Source: Gordionus sp. m RMFG-2023
Taxonomy: Eukaryota; Nematomorpha; Gordioida; Chordodea; Parachordodidae
DNA: 64,000 bases
Reading direction: 5' to 3'
Assembly (NCBI RefSeq): GCF_954871325.1
Contig: NC_088775.1
Location: forward strand, 60,427,561-60,491,560
Positions 34,522 through 45,390 of this stretch are shown here, in pieces; within the stretch, counting starts at the first letter, position 1; each line of letters begins with the position of its first letter. The translations under genes were made by a program, and so were the position numbers. The notes below the pieces were generated by a model. It searched no databases. It was not told the origin of the DNA and saw only the letters and a list, made by a program, of their open reading frames with translations.

Positions 34522-35124
34522 TGTTGCGTGAGTGCAAGCTTGAGTTGAAGTTGTGTATAGAAAGTTGATTAATTTATTATCGATGTTAATTAGATCTCTC
34601 ACTTAGAATTCTTATTATAGTGGAATCTAAATAAAGAAAGAATAAAATATATTTAAATAAATTAGGATAAATATATATATAATATAAAAAGAAAACGAAT
34701 TAATGAACTTGACTATTTTATATCGATAGTGAATAAAATATAAAATTTAGAAAAAATTATATAAAAAATTTAATTATATCGAATGGTAAAAAATTAGAGT
34801 TTTTATACTCATAAATTAAATTATTTACAGTTATCGCTATTCAAAAATATATTTAAACAATTTATAAACTAAAAAAAACTAAATATTCAAATCTCTTTTC
34901 AATTTGCTTCTTTCTGTTTATCATAAATATAATCTACCGTTAAACATGAAAATTACACAAAATAAAATTTGAATATATCGACAAATATTATAATATAATT
35001 AAACGTACTTATAAGAAAAATTTGAATATATCGATAAGTATTATAATATAATTAAACGAACTCATAACAAGAAATATTTGCATAAATAAAATAATATTGT
35101 CTAACTATCTACATAATCACGACA
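34522..35124 (-). repeat. Right (5') LTR of the Ty3 fossil
   Basis: 603 bases starting TGTTGCGTGAG and ending CACGACA on the plus strand. It is uninterrupted, and serves as the empty-site reference for the Helitron in the left LTR. Its outer edge directly abuts the minisatellite at 35125. Confidence 0.93.
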
Positions 35125-36055
35125 GTCGACAAAAGTATCTAATTTCAAATCTTCGTCTTCTGGTCGACGACTCAAGTTCATAGAACTATTCGTCCGCTAG
35201 TCGACGACTCAAATTCATAGAACTATTCGTCCGCTAGTCGACGACTCAAGTTCATAGAACTATTCTTCCCCTAGTCGACGACTCATGTTCATTGAACTAT
35301 TCGTCCTCTAATCGACTAGTATATTATATTTCGTATAATGACTCAAGTTGGAAATCTTAAGTTAAAAATAAAAAACAAATGTTTTATTAATAATAACTAA
35401 TTTAAAATCTTCGTCCTTTAGTACTCAAGTTCATGGAACTATTCGTCCACTAGTCGACGAGTCAAGTTCATAGAACTATTCGTCCTCTAGTCGACGACTT
35501 AAGTTCATAGAACTATTCGTACTCTAGTCGACGACTCAAGTTCATAGAAGTATTCGTACTCTAGTCGACGACTCAAGTTCATAAAACTATTCGTCCTCTA
35601 GTCAAAGACTCATGTTCATAGAACTATTCGTTCTCTAGTCAAAGACTCAAGTTCATAGAACTATTCGTCCTCTAGTCGACGACTCAAGTTCATAGAACTA
35701 TTCGTCCGCTAGTCGACGACTCAAGTTCATAGAACTATTCGTCCTCTAATCGACTCTAGTATATTATATTTCGTATAACGACTCAAGTTGGAAATCTTAA
35801 GTTATAAAATCTTCGTCCTTTAGTACTCATGTTCATGGAACTATTCGTCCACTAGTCGACGAGTCAAGTTCATAGAACTATTTGTCCTCTAGTCGACGAT
35901 TCAAGTTCATAGAACTATTCGTCCTCTAGTCGACGACTCAAGTTCATAGAACTATTCGTCCTCTAGTCGACGACTCAAATTCATAGAACTATTCTTCCTC
36001 TAGTCGACGGTTCAAGTTCATAGAACTATTCGTCCTCTAGTCGATTAACAAGCAT
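35125..36055 (-). repeat. 37-base minisatellite array ending in an inverted-repeat-like terminus
   Basis: About twenty units of a 37-base motif containing CGACGACTCAAGTTCATAG and AACTATTCGTCCTCTAGT, with a longer spacer (GTATATTATATTTCGTATAA) recurring at 35320 and 35758. It is the reverse complement of the motif at 21300-21930. It ends TCTAGTCGATTAACAAGCATTA. This resembles GTCGATTAACAACACTA at 12057 and the right end of 44983-45145, so it is probably the right arm of an inverted-repeat element. Confidence 0.88.
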
Positions 36056-36059
36056 TAGA

Positions 36060-37740
36060 ATTTGATAAAATTCGGGTCCAATATCATCTTTAAAAACTGA
36101 CGAAAATTATTAATGATTCTCTAATCAATACAAATACATTCAATACCAATTTATATGCCCAACAAAAAAATATTAAATATCAACTAACAACTCTTACTGA
36201 AATAAGAAAATTTTTATGTCTTCACATAATTCTTGGAATTAAAACGATGGCGAATTACAATAATTATCTGAGTTCTAAACCAGAATTCCATTAAAATTTT
36301 GTTTCATCCATAAAAACGTTATATGGGCCACAGCCATATAAATGACAATATCTTAGAACTATCGAGAAGTGATAATTTTGATAAATTATACAAAATAAGG
36401 CCATTAATTGATAATATCCATTTCTCTTGCTTAAAATATTTTCTTCCTGTTTTAAATATCAACTATTTAACCAGATTAATGGGACTATATTAATTTATAA
36501 AAACAAATTATTAAAAAAATACAAAAGCAAAAGAATATATAAAAAAATTAATACTAAATTATAAATTTTTTTTCAACTTTTATATAACATCACATTTGCA
36601 CTCAACAATATTAGTTCTCACCGCAGAAATAATAATAATCGTTTATTCAAATAAATTCATCAAAATTACATATTCAAATTTTTTCTTTCTCCTTCACTTC
36701 CACACTTCCTTCGGAATATCATGCAATTGACGAAGGAATGATTAGGTCAAATGCCATATAGGATTTAATCAATATCTGCCTAAGAAACCCATGAAACGCT
36801 GTTTCAAGATTATGTTTGAATTTTGTCATTTAATTCGAATAAACTATTATTTTTGGGCTTGGATGAAATGTGATAATTTCGGATATATTAATTATTTTGA
36901 TATCTATATTGGGAAAGATAAAGAGGTTTAAAGTGTTCTTGGTTTTAATGTCGCAACAAAATTTTGTGAAGGACTTGAATCATAAAAAAAAATTGATAAT
37001 TATTTTACCAGCTATATTCTAATGCCCATTTAAAAAACAAAGGTACATATGTTACTGGAACACTAAACAAAAATAGGAGATACTTGCCCATGAAGAATAT
37101 GGAAACAAAATTAATATGAGGTGAGTTTGATTAGAGAAGTGCCATATTACGATAAGTGTAATTAAATGGCGAGATCGAGACATTTATAATGCCCAATTAT
37201 ATTGATACGATATCACAGGATACTGTGAAGAGAAAAATAAAATTGGGAAGTATTTAGCGTAAAATGTCCAAAGATGATAAAGAAATATAAGGAATTTTTA
37301 TGGTCTGTTGACCATTTAAAGTCTTTACATGAAATTGCCAATATTCTTTTGACGGATAGATGGGGCCATTATAAATTCATTCATAATCTACAAAATTCTT
37401 ACAGCCATAAACTCTCATCGAAAGAATTCCCAAGCCAAATAATTTCTAACGAATTGGCAAACTGCAAAAATGTTGATAGGGGTGATAATATTCAGAATGA
37501 TAAATTATATATCAATGCAAAGAAAAAAATAATAAGCTTTATATCCTTCCAGAAATTAGACTAAAAACTCAGATCATTAACCTCAGAAATGAACATCCCA
37601 GAGGTGTACCTTACAAAGTTAAATCTCGGTAGAACAAGATGGTCGTGCAAATTATGCAACATATCACTATGTATAAATAGAAATAGAAACCGTTTCGAAT
37701 GTTTCCATAAAATATCAATTATATAAATTTTAAACCACCA
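36060..37740 (+). pseudogene. piggyBac transposase remnant
   Basis: Plus-strand pieces appear in piggyBac order. NTNTFNTNLYAQQ and LTEIRKFLCLHIILGIKTM (start of the DDE-type domain, about 36125-36250). DKLYKIRPLIDNI (about 36380-36420). A stretch like the DE.M..F.G/QY.P.KP region (36735-36800). CDNFGYINYFDIYIGK (about 36865-36930). DNYFTSYIL (about 36990). TGTLNKNRRYLP and GEFD (about 37045-37130). KMIKKYKEFLWSVDHLKS, an open frame at 37274-37564. A Cys-rich end CKLCNISLC (about 37638). Many stops and shifts separate them. The family cuts and pastes at TTAA; I could not identify TTAA-bounded ends. A possible N-terminus lies at 21080-21287. Confidence 0.72.
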
Positions 37741-39986
37741 GAGAGCGCCTCAAATTTAAATTAAAATTTTTTTTGGGCGTAATGAATCAATAAAATAAAT
37801 ATAATAAATACGTTGCATCATATTAATTTTATGAGGGAACTTATAGGGTTAACATTTTCATAACTTCTCTTCCAGAATTTAGACGATTTTAAAAAAAAAT
37901 AATTTAACTTGATATTCCTCCTAAATCAAATTTTTTTTATATAAAAGAACGTTATTTATATCTAGAATACTACTACCATATCTTCTTATATTAATATATA
38001 AATAACTTGTGTATTTTCTTACCCTTTTTTTAGAATTTCCGATCTTGGGTCTATGATAAATAGTTCATAATTCAGCACCAATTGTTAATTAAATTAAAGT
38101 ACCTATAAATAAAAATAATTAATAATTGGAAGTTCATCTCAATTTATTTCATAGTATAAAAAAATTAAAAGAAGCCATACCAAAGTTATAAATTAAAAAA
38201 ATATAAAGTTAAAAAATTGAAAAATTTAAAGTGGACGTTATATACTAATAATGATCTTGGGAATAAAATAATATTTTACAACTAAATATAAAAATATATT
38301 CAACAAATACTCATAAATTATAATGAATTACAATATAAATTATAATAAAACAAATATGTAAATTATCTAAAAAAAAGTATATTTCACAATTTACAATATT
38401 CAAAATATCTTTATATTATCTTTCATTTGATACCCATGTCATTATTCTATAATAGCTTTCGTGACCATTTCGGCATATTATAAAATGCTTGCTCTCATTC
38501 CTCTTTCTTTGACCTTGACTCGAGGGCATAGATTAATAAAACTCAAAAATTCTTTTGATTAGAATTAATTTGATATATATAGAAATTACAGGCCTTGACC
38601 CCCTAATGCATAATTTCGCCTCAAAAAATGTGCAAATAATATAAGTTATAATAAACACTTAAGCTAACTAAATACTCTTAAAATAAAATAGCAAAAATTG
38701 CTGAGTGATTTAATATTTCTTAGTAAATCAAAATTTTTAGCAAAATTGTCTTAGATTATAAGAAAAAAATTTGTGAAAAACAGTAAAAATTCATAGCTTT
38801 ATGTATTTTTTAATTCTGAGCAATTGAAGGAAAAAATTCAAAGCGTTTCAGTTTTTATTCTGAACGAAATAATATAAGTCATAACATAATAGTTTTAAAA
38901 AATATACCACCTAGAGATAAATATGCTAAAGAAAAGACAGATAAAACAATAAAAAAAATATTTTGTAAATTTTTTTAAATTACATTATTTAATATTTTTA
39001 AAATAAAACCTATATGAACATAATTAAACCTATTTATAGATTTATAAAGGGTCGGGTTAGCTCCTTTTTTTTAAAATAAATAGTTCGATTCTGTTCGACA
39101 CTCAATTTATATTAAATATAATTAAGCTTTGAATATAAAAGAATTTAAAATTTTTCATAGGCTTGAATCCATTCTTGTTAGATATATAATTTATAATCAA
39201 CGTCTGGCTGAACCGAGCCCGATAAAATGTTTGTCAGGGGTCCGCCACTCAAGTTCGGTTTTGTCATACTCCAATAGATTCGTGCAGGGCTCTGATATAT
39301 TCCAATTATTTACTCAAAATTTTTTCGAAAATTTAATTGAAACATATATTATGATTGACTTGCCCAACTTAGAAACCGAATTAAAAATTTAAATGAGGTT
39401 CAATCTGTTCTATGAAAATAATTGGATCTTAAGTCTATTCTTATAATCTATTATGTTTTATCATATTCATTTATCAAATTTTTATATTTTTCACAATTAT
39501 TTTTAATATTCTTTTTAAAATTTATTGAAACAATATAACTTTTTTATATATAGATTTAATTATAAAAATAAGGTATATGGGAGACTGGGACATTCCTTCA
39601 GGTGTTTTTTAACGATAAATATATTATTTGGAATTATACAATTAATATAATTCCACGGAAAGCTTATCATTAATCTTCAAGATCTATATGCTAGACCCTT
39701 TAACCTCTACATCTTTAAATGATAAATTAATAATTAAACATTTTACCCAAAAAAAGATGAATAACGTTGTTTATAAATAATTTAGCCAAAAAAAAACATT
39801 GCTTTTTTATTAGATTAGTAAACTTGGCGTTTAGTCCCTCGGTCAGATATATTTTAGATTGACTCTTTTTATATGGAATATTGTGATTTATTTTATATTT
39901 GAGGGATCCGGTAAATTTTTTATATAATTTGTCGATCATATAATATAGTAACATTTTTATTTACAAATAATTTTTATTATAAATAG
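37741..39986. other. AT-rich sequence, upstream FNTA intron
   Basis: No exon is recognised. 39030-39300 is GC-richer and ends GTGCAGGGCTCTG, like the reverse of a CAGAGCCCTGCAC hAT terminus. No partner was found. 39895-39960 shares GGGATCCGGTAAATTTT with 48825-48845. The 3' end of the intron is AATAG at 39982-39986, directly before the first FNTA exon. Confidence 0.45.
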
Positions 39987-40148
39987 GCAATGGGTGATTA
40001 AAAATTTTAATATGTGGCAAGGTGAACTGGAATACACTGCTCAAATGATCAAAGATGATGTTAGGAATAATTCAGCTTGGAATCATCGATATTTTGTTAT
40101 CAAGAATACTACTGGGTTCTTAACCGACATTCTCATCAAGGAAATTGA
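39987..40148 (+). CDS. FNTA: FNTA internal exon (farnesyl/geranylgeranyltransferase alpha subunit)
   Basis: This exon codes for two prenyltransferase alpha (PPTA) helical repeats. It reads QWVIKNFNMWQGELEYTAQM, then IKDDVRNNSAWNHRYFVI and KNTTGFLTDILIKEI. As I know them, animal FNTA proteins have QWVI, W..EL.Y, DVRNNS.WN.RYFVI and NTTG in the same order. The acceptor is TAAATAG and the donor GA|GTTTAA; both ends split a codon after its second base. FNTA is the shared subunit of cytosolic protein farnesyltransferase and geranylgeranyltransferase I, pairing with FNTB or PGGT1B to lipidate CaaX proteins such as Ras and Rho. The reading frame has no break. The exon before it, which should end ...W(Q/H)HR, was not found in the window. 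Confidence 0.9.
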
Positions 40149-40401
40149 GTTTAAAAAATTTTTTTAACAATAAATATATGATAAAATTTATTATAAAAAT
40201 GTGATTTTTAAATATAATAAATCTTTTATCTTATCAATTAGGCATGATTAAATTATTTTTAACAATGTTTAGTTTTTACAGATTTCTGAACATACGAATC
40301 TTTTAAATTATCCTTTTTTGAATATATTAGGAAATTTAAATAGTATTCTTAAAAAAATATTCATTCGATTATATTTTATATACCTTTTTAAATATATATA
40401 G

Positions 40402-40464
40402 TTTCACCAAAAATATGATAACAAAAGTTGTAGAGAATGAAAGCTCGTGGAACTATCTTAGAGG
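40402..40464 (+). CDS. FNTA: FNTA internal exon, 63 bases
   Basis: The exon joins the previous one across a 253-base intron. GA plus T gives Asp, then FTKNMITKVVENESSWNYLR and a Gly split as GG|. Animal FNTA has (Y/F)T..MI..VP.NESAWNYL.G here, so NES-WNYLRG is diagnostic. The acceptor is ATATATATAG and the donor GTAGAT. Its length is a multiple of three and its phase matches both neighbours. The Trp and Asn of the repeat pack the helical hairpins against the beta subunit in the known family structure. There is no break in this exon. Confidence 0.92.
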
Positions 40465-40671
40465 GTAGATTTTAAACTTTACATTTTTTCATGATATATT
40501 ATTCATATTAAAGAGGTATACCTTCATATTTTAATTTAAATACATGAAAAAGTGTATTTTAAACATTTTACAAATATTTACTTGAAAAAATCTAATTTTA
40601 AAATACATATATAATTGCGCGGTTGCTTAGTTATGGATTATAAAATATGCCTAAGTTGAGGATTACTATTA

Positions 40672-40960
40672 GTAGCGCTTTAAATATTACTAAAAAAATT
40701 GAACGCGTTCAACATTCATCAAAAATCGAACGCATTCAACGTTCACCTTTAAAAAATGGGCGTTCACGTTCGTTTAAAACTTTATGATAAATTAATTTGT
40801 TTACAATTTCATTTAATACTTAATTAATACAAATAAATGCCTAATATTTGTTAAATTAGCCATGTTTAAAATTAATAGTTTTATTTTGATACATATAAAT
40901 ACAATCTAATATAATTTTTGTGAACACATGTATATAAATATGAAGTAATAAATTTAATCT
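40672..40960 (+). mobile_element. Remnant of the left end of a hAT-3 family copy
   Basis: Starts near TAGTAGCGCTTTAAATATT, then ATTGAACGCGTTCAACATTC and AAATCGAACGCATTCAACG. It follows 4496-4750 through ATGATAAATT, AATACAAATAAATGCC and AATAGTTTTATTTTGATA. Only the first 250-300 bases remain; there is no coding sequence or right end. Confidence 0.75.
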
Positions 40961-41007
40961 AAGTGATTTTTTAAAATATACCATTGAATCCTCGATCTCG
41001 CGCTTAT

Positions 41008-41298
41008 AATTCATCTTTGCACGGATTATTGATTCACTTTATTCCCTAAACTTTCTCATGAATATTATGAAGATGACTATAAATTTGCACATTTATATTG
41101 TTCCATAAATCTATATTCTCCGTTCCTCACCTTCTCATTTTCCGCGTCACATGTTACTTGATATAGGTAACTTATAATTTCATCTTCGCATTTATTGATG
41201 CACTTGATTCCCCAAACCTTTCGAATGAATATTATGAAAAGGACGGATTTATTCATTTCGCTCATATTGTCTCATAAATCTATATTCACTGTTTCCTA
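41008..41298. repeat. Diverged tandem duplication of about 160 bases
   Basis: The blocks 41008-41135 and 41168-41300 share TTATAATTCATCTTTGCACG / TTATAATTTCATCTTCGCAT, GAATGAATATTATGAA/CATGAATATTATGAA and TCATAAATCTATATTC. A 62-codon minus-strand frame spans the join but I recognise nothing in it. No gene from 41300 to 41690. Confidence 0.6.
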
Positions 41299-41689
41299 CG
41301 TTAGCATTATCCCGCTCTTAAAAAAAGAAATATAATTTAATAATTTCAAGATTCGTAAAAATTGGATGAAACCGCTCTTTCTACTCTCAACCTCTTCACA
41401 TCTTCCTATTTTCTCTCATTTAGTTGAGTATGTCCAAGTTGACATTTTAATTGGTATCAACTCTTCCCCACTTCCTCCACAAGTACAACAGTATGTCCAA
41501 GAACAGTTTAATCGATCTACTCTGTTCACCATAATGTGTCACAACTTATCCTAGCCGAAAACTGATGGAAATTCGTTAAAATAACTATTAATTTTTATTT
41601 TTTTAAAATGTATTTTTTTATTTTTAAATTTACTAACCACCTTAATTTCTTTTCTTATTTTTTTATATTACTTCACGCATATTTTCTCT

Positions 41690-41890
41690 TCATTGTCCTC
41701 TAGATTAAGTCCTAAAGGTTCCAAAGTTGATGAAATATTGGCTGAACGGAGAGTTCTAGTAATAGAATTTACTTCTTAGTGGCGTGGATGGCAACCTTTT
41801 CAAAAGCGGCAGTGAAGAGCGTGATGGCCTAGACTGTCACAGGGAGCTGACAGAGTTTGCAAAATGAGGATATGACGATATCACATGATT
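41690..41890 (-). mobile_element. Short LINE fragment (endonuclease knuckle region)
   Basis: The reverse complement of this stretch matches 45810-45900 of the LINE at 45391-46290: GTGATATCGTCA, GCAAACTCTGTCA and GGCCATCACGCTCTTCACTG. It lies just before the RPDG endonuclease motif in the full element. Only about 200 bases remain. Confidence 0.7.
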
Positions 41891-42189
41891 GGTATTTTGT
41901 AAATCATTTTTTTGTATTAGCTATATCATAATAGCCGATACCATAAACTGGCCCATATTCGCAACGGGTTTTAATATAATCTGCAAGAATGAGGATCTAG
42001 ATAATATACATTTCTTGAAATATAATATGTATGCCATAATAACCCTCTCCAGGAAAAATTCTTATTTCTGACAAATATTGGACCTTAAAACTAACCTTAC
42101 GACATATGTGCGTCCATCACTTGGAACAAGCTGTTGAAGATGTTGTGGAATTATTTAAAAAATATGTAACTCTTTCATATAATGTAATA

Positions 42190-42790
42190 CAGGGTTTCCC
42201 ATTCAAAAAAGGAAAAGTCCCATTTAAAAAAGGAAAAGTTTCAATCATAAAAGGAAAATGTCCGATCAAAAAAGGAAAAGGTCCTAACAAAAAAGGAAAA
42301 GGTTCAATCAAAAAAGGAAAAGGTCCAAACAAAAAAGGAAAAGTATCAATCAAAAAAGGAAAATTCCCAAAAAGAAAGGAAAAAGTCCGATCAAAAAAGG
42401 AAAAGTGTCAAACAAAAAAGGAAAAGGTCCAATCAAAAAAGGAAAAGTGTCAATCGAAAAAGGAAAATTCTCTAAAGAGGAAAAGTGTCAATCAAAAAAG
42501 GAAAATTCCCATTCAAAAAAGGAAAATCGCAATTTTTTAAAAAAAATTATAAATTTTTCAATTTTTCTTAAATTTTATTTATTTTTGTCATTCCTTCTTA
42601 TTTTATTTCTAACTTTTTGCGATTTCTTTACTTTATTTGTATCTTTTCTCAATTTATTTTTCTTACTATATATTTTCTCAATTTTTTTTCTTCTCATTTT
42701 TGATAATTCTTTTGTATTTTTAAAAATAATTTATAAATTTAGGTCCATTTTTTTAACAATTCTTTACGTTTTTTTTTCATCATACATATG
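42190..42790 (+). repeat. Minisatellite-armed element, single arm
   Basis: Begins CAGGGTTTCCCATTC. It continues with about 18 units of an 18-21-base repeat whose core is CAATCAAAAAAGGAAAAGT (42205-42535). An AT-rich tail follows (TTTGTCATTCCTTCTTATTT, TTTTCATCATACA) to about 42790. The same order is found twice, as opposed arms, in 60269-61656. TTACGACATATGT at 42097-42109 and its exact inverse at 42784-42796 bracket this copy. The lysine-rich open frame 42106-42540 is a translation of the repeat. Confidence 0.85.
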
Positions 42791-43110
42791 TCGTAATTTT
42801 TAAAGGGATCATAACTATCCGGGATCTTCACTGGATTTAAAGGGATCCCTTTAAAATTTCAATTTTTTAAAGGATAAAGAACTACATGCCATTATCACGT
42901 TTGAACCATGATATAGAAGAATCTTATTTTAAAAGGCATTTTTCGCGTGTTTCGTTTCGTTTCGTTTCGTTTTTTAATTTTATTGTTATTCATTAATTTT
43001 CAATGATGTTTTTTTTTGGCCTTATCAAATAAGATATGTCTAACATAGGGTATCAATCGATAGCTAATCAAAAGATCTATTCAACTGGAAGTCAATCTCT
43101 CCCCCATAAT

Positions 43111-43473
43111 GGGCTGGTCTAGGTCTTGGGGGGTCAGAAATATCTTTATCAACAAAATATCGATATGGGTATCAATAAAAGCTAATTTTAATATCTTTAG
43201 ATTAAAATTATTCATTTTTTGTCTTGATGGGTATGACTGTGAAACCGAAAAAAGATTTAAAAAATTGTTTTCTCTTCATTCTCTTTTATTTCTCTAAATT
43301 CTATCCAACTAGACATTTTGTTAATATGTTGAGAGCCTGACAATCATACCCATCAAGACAAAAAAATGAATAATTTCAATCTAAAGATATTTAAATTAGC
43401 TTTTATTTGATACTCATATCGATATTTTGTGGTGATAAAAATATTCCTGACCCCCCAAGACCTAGACCCGCCC
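43111..43473. repeat. Hairpin-forming inverted repeat, arms about 130 bases
   Basis: 43111-43240 (GGTCTAGGTCTTGGGGGGTC ... GTCTTGATGGGTATGACTG) is inverted at 43340-43473, with about 99 bases between. A few substitutions and one or two small gaps separate the arms. Part of the motif (GATACCCATATC, then C-rich sequence and AAGTCATACCCATT) reappears at 43539-43605. Just upstream, 42955-42975 is a TTTCG repeat. Confidence 0.85.
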
Positions 43474-43620
43474 TCTATATGAGGGATCATTATTATTACA
43501 ATAAAAAAATATTTTTATTACCTTTTATTTGATACCCATATCAAAAAAAATTATTTTTACACCCCCCTCCATACACCCCCTCCCCACACCCAGACCAAGT
43601 CATACCCATTCAAACCAAGA

Positions 43621-44909
43621 ATGAAGACTCAAATGAAAAATTTAAAAATGAAATAATTTATATTTTAAATGTTTTATTCAATCGCACAATCATAATATCT
43701 TCTAAAATATCATCCTTGAGATTTCCACGTAAAGTAGACAAATATTTCAAAGATGAAAATTCACATTCTACCCTTTCCTAAAATAGATCATTATCTTTAT
43801 TAAATTATTTTACTTGTGTCACCAGTTCAGCCATGAATCTAAATAAGATATATAATTCTGGATATATTGAAGAATTTCCTTCTAAGAATTTTAAAATATT
43901 TATATCCTTATTTATTCTCTTAATCTCTGAGAACTTTACTTAATTATTAAAGATGCAATAGACATTTTTTGATCCTCCTTTCTATCTGATGATAATTTTA
44001 TTTATTTTCTCTATCTAAAAGTAAAATTTCTAGATCATCAATGTTGCTATCATTATTATTATTATTATTATCACTACAACCAGTAGGTATTGTCGTAACC
44101 TCCAATATATTGTAAATAATGGAGTTTTGCATATGCCATAAATCCTTAAAATGATCTTTAGCCATTTGTTTTTGCTCAATACTCAATAAAACTTGATATC
44201 GAGGGTCTAAATATATAGAAACGTATACAACGCTATTTTGCAAATATTGTTGCTCTCGAATTTTCATGTTTTCTAATATTTCGTATAAAAAGGACGGTAA
44301 ATTTTTCTAAATCTAATCGGCATCTAATCCATATGCCATAAAACTCAAATAAACATAATTGTTCTGATTATAATCTTAATATTGTTATTTTTAAAGGAAC
44401 TAATACACTAGTAAGGTCCTTTATTTGGCATCAATCATCTTCCGACAAAATGACTTCACATGCTCCTATAATAAAATCATTATAGAAATCTTTCAAACTT
44501 ACTAATCTTTCTAGAAACATACAAATTGAGGGCCAACGTGTTGTGCATATTTTATCATTATCATTAAAATTAAAATATTATTACATAATTCACTTTAAAA
44601 ATAATCAACGTATTTCTATAACATAGCATATTAAAAAATTTACATAATAAAATATTATTACCTAAACTAATGATATCAATCTTAAATAAAATAGAAGTCC
44701 AGGAAGAAAATTGAAAGAAAAACGCGAAGATAAAATAAATGATTCCACAAAAAAAGTTAATAAAATTTAAAAAAATTTATATTATTTTTAAAAAATTTTT
44801 TTTTATTTTTAAAATTTTTATGACACCTAGAACCCTTGAACCCTCCACTTTTAAAAAGGGTCCGGATTTGGGTTCAGTCAAAATACAAGGGTTCGGGTTC
44901 ACATCCCTG
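43621..44909 (-). mobile_element. hAT-5 copy B, left end lost
   Basis: Parallel to the complete copy at 46773-48151: similar sequence from TATTTTAAATGTTTTATTCA through the coding part. Its right end is GGGTTCGGGTTCACATCCCTG at 44909. The minus-strand frame 44267-43998 reads MKIREQQYLQNSVVYVSIYL, then DPRYQVLLS, the YLDPRY block typical of hAT transposases. The left inverted repeat is missing; the hairpin repeat at 43111-43605 takes its place. The right flank is GTTAAAAG, nearly the same as the target of copy A. Confidence 0.8.
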
Positions 44910-44982
44910 GTTAAAAGTTACAAATTTTTTTATTATATTATCCTCAAAAAGGATTTTAAAATATTTAACAAATCACTTAAGC

Positions 44983-45145
44983 TAGTGTTGTTAAAGGCTC
45001 GATTTTACCAATTTATATAAACGGTTAACTCAAAATTTTGGTCACACATAAATTACTCAAGCTTATTTATTTTGTTCACAGGTGACAGAATGGTTTAGAC
45101 TTCTATTGGCAAAAATCGACTAAGTGAAGCTGTTTAACAACACTA
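44983..45145. mobile_element. 163-base MITE with TAGTGTTGTTAAA ends
   Basis: Left end TAGTGTTGTTAAAGGCTCGA; right end AATCGACTAAGTGAAGCTG followed by TTTAACAACACTA. The termini and the TCGACT motif just inside them resemble those flanking the minisatellites at 21288 and 36055. No target duplication is seen (ACTTAAGC against CATACCCA). Confidence 0.7.
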
Positions 45146-45189
45146 CATACCCATAAGCCATAAAAACATTGCAAATATTTTAAAAGAGA

Positions 45190-45390
45190 TTATTAACTTT
45201 TGAAAAATAAAATAAAATAAACTTAATCATTCGTGAAAGTTTTTTGGTTTTTTATAATGGGAAATATTGATATTTTTATTACATTGGTTCAAAGAATGGT
45301 AAATAAAATTCAATATAAACATCGGATCGATATCGAATTTTTAGTAATATGGGATCGACAAAAAATTTGTGGATAGGCACAGCCTTAATC
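45190..45390. repeat. Dispersed repeat (also at 50060-50275)
   Basis: Both copies share TATTGATNTTTTNATTACAT, GGTTCAAA, then ATCGGATCGGTATC / ATCGGATCGATATCG and end GGATAGGCACAG / GGATCGGCACTAG. In both places a LINE fragment starts within 150 bases. Function unknown. Confidence 0.55.

Larger units (their letters stand above)
24199..35124 (-). mobile_element. Ty3-type LTR retrotransposon fossil, broken, carrying a Helitron
   Basis: The element lies on the minus strand. Right (5') LTR 34522-35124; left (3') LTR 24199-24673 plus 29464-29595, split by the Helitron. Both LTRs have TG...CA ends and about 605 bases and look only a few percent different. Next to the 5' LTR is a primer-binding-like TGGTGCCGAAG; next to the 3' LTR is a purine tract AAGGAGGAAGG. 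Parts in order: a short Gag-like frame with zinc knuckles, protease, reverse transcriptase, RNase H, integrase, then a small extra frame at 29881-29696 of unknown nature. It is broken, with roughly half a dozen interruptions. No matching target duplication flanks it. Confidence 0.9.

Noticed and set aside
39541-39604. Candidate FNTA exon (acceptor TATATAG, donor CAG|GTGTTT, matching phase)
   Set aside because: Its translation does not resemble the expected NYH.W.HR block that should precede QWVI.
42205-42535. CRISPR-like array of short repeats
   Set aside because: Units are contiguous with no unique spacers, and the context is eukaryotic. The same applies to the 37-base units at 35125-36055.
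42106-42540. A 144-codon lysine-rich open frame
   Set aside because: It is only the translation of the AAAGGAAAA minisatellite, whose unit length keeps the frame open. The same happens at 61426-61681 and 60364-60579.
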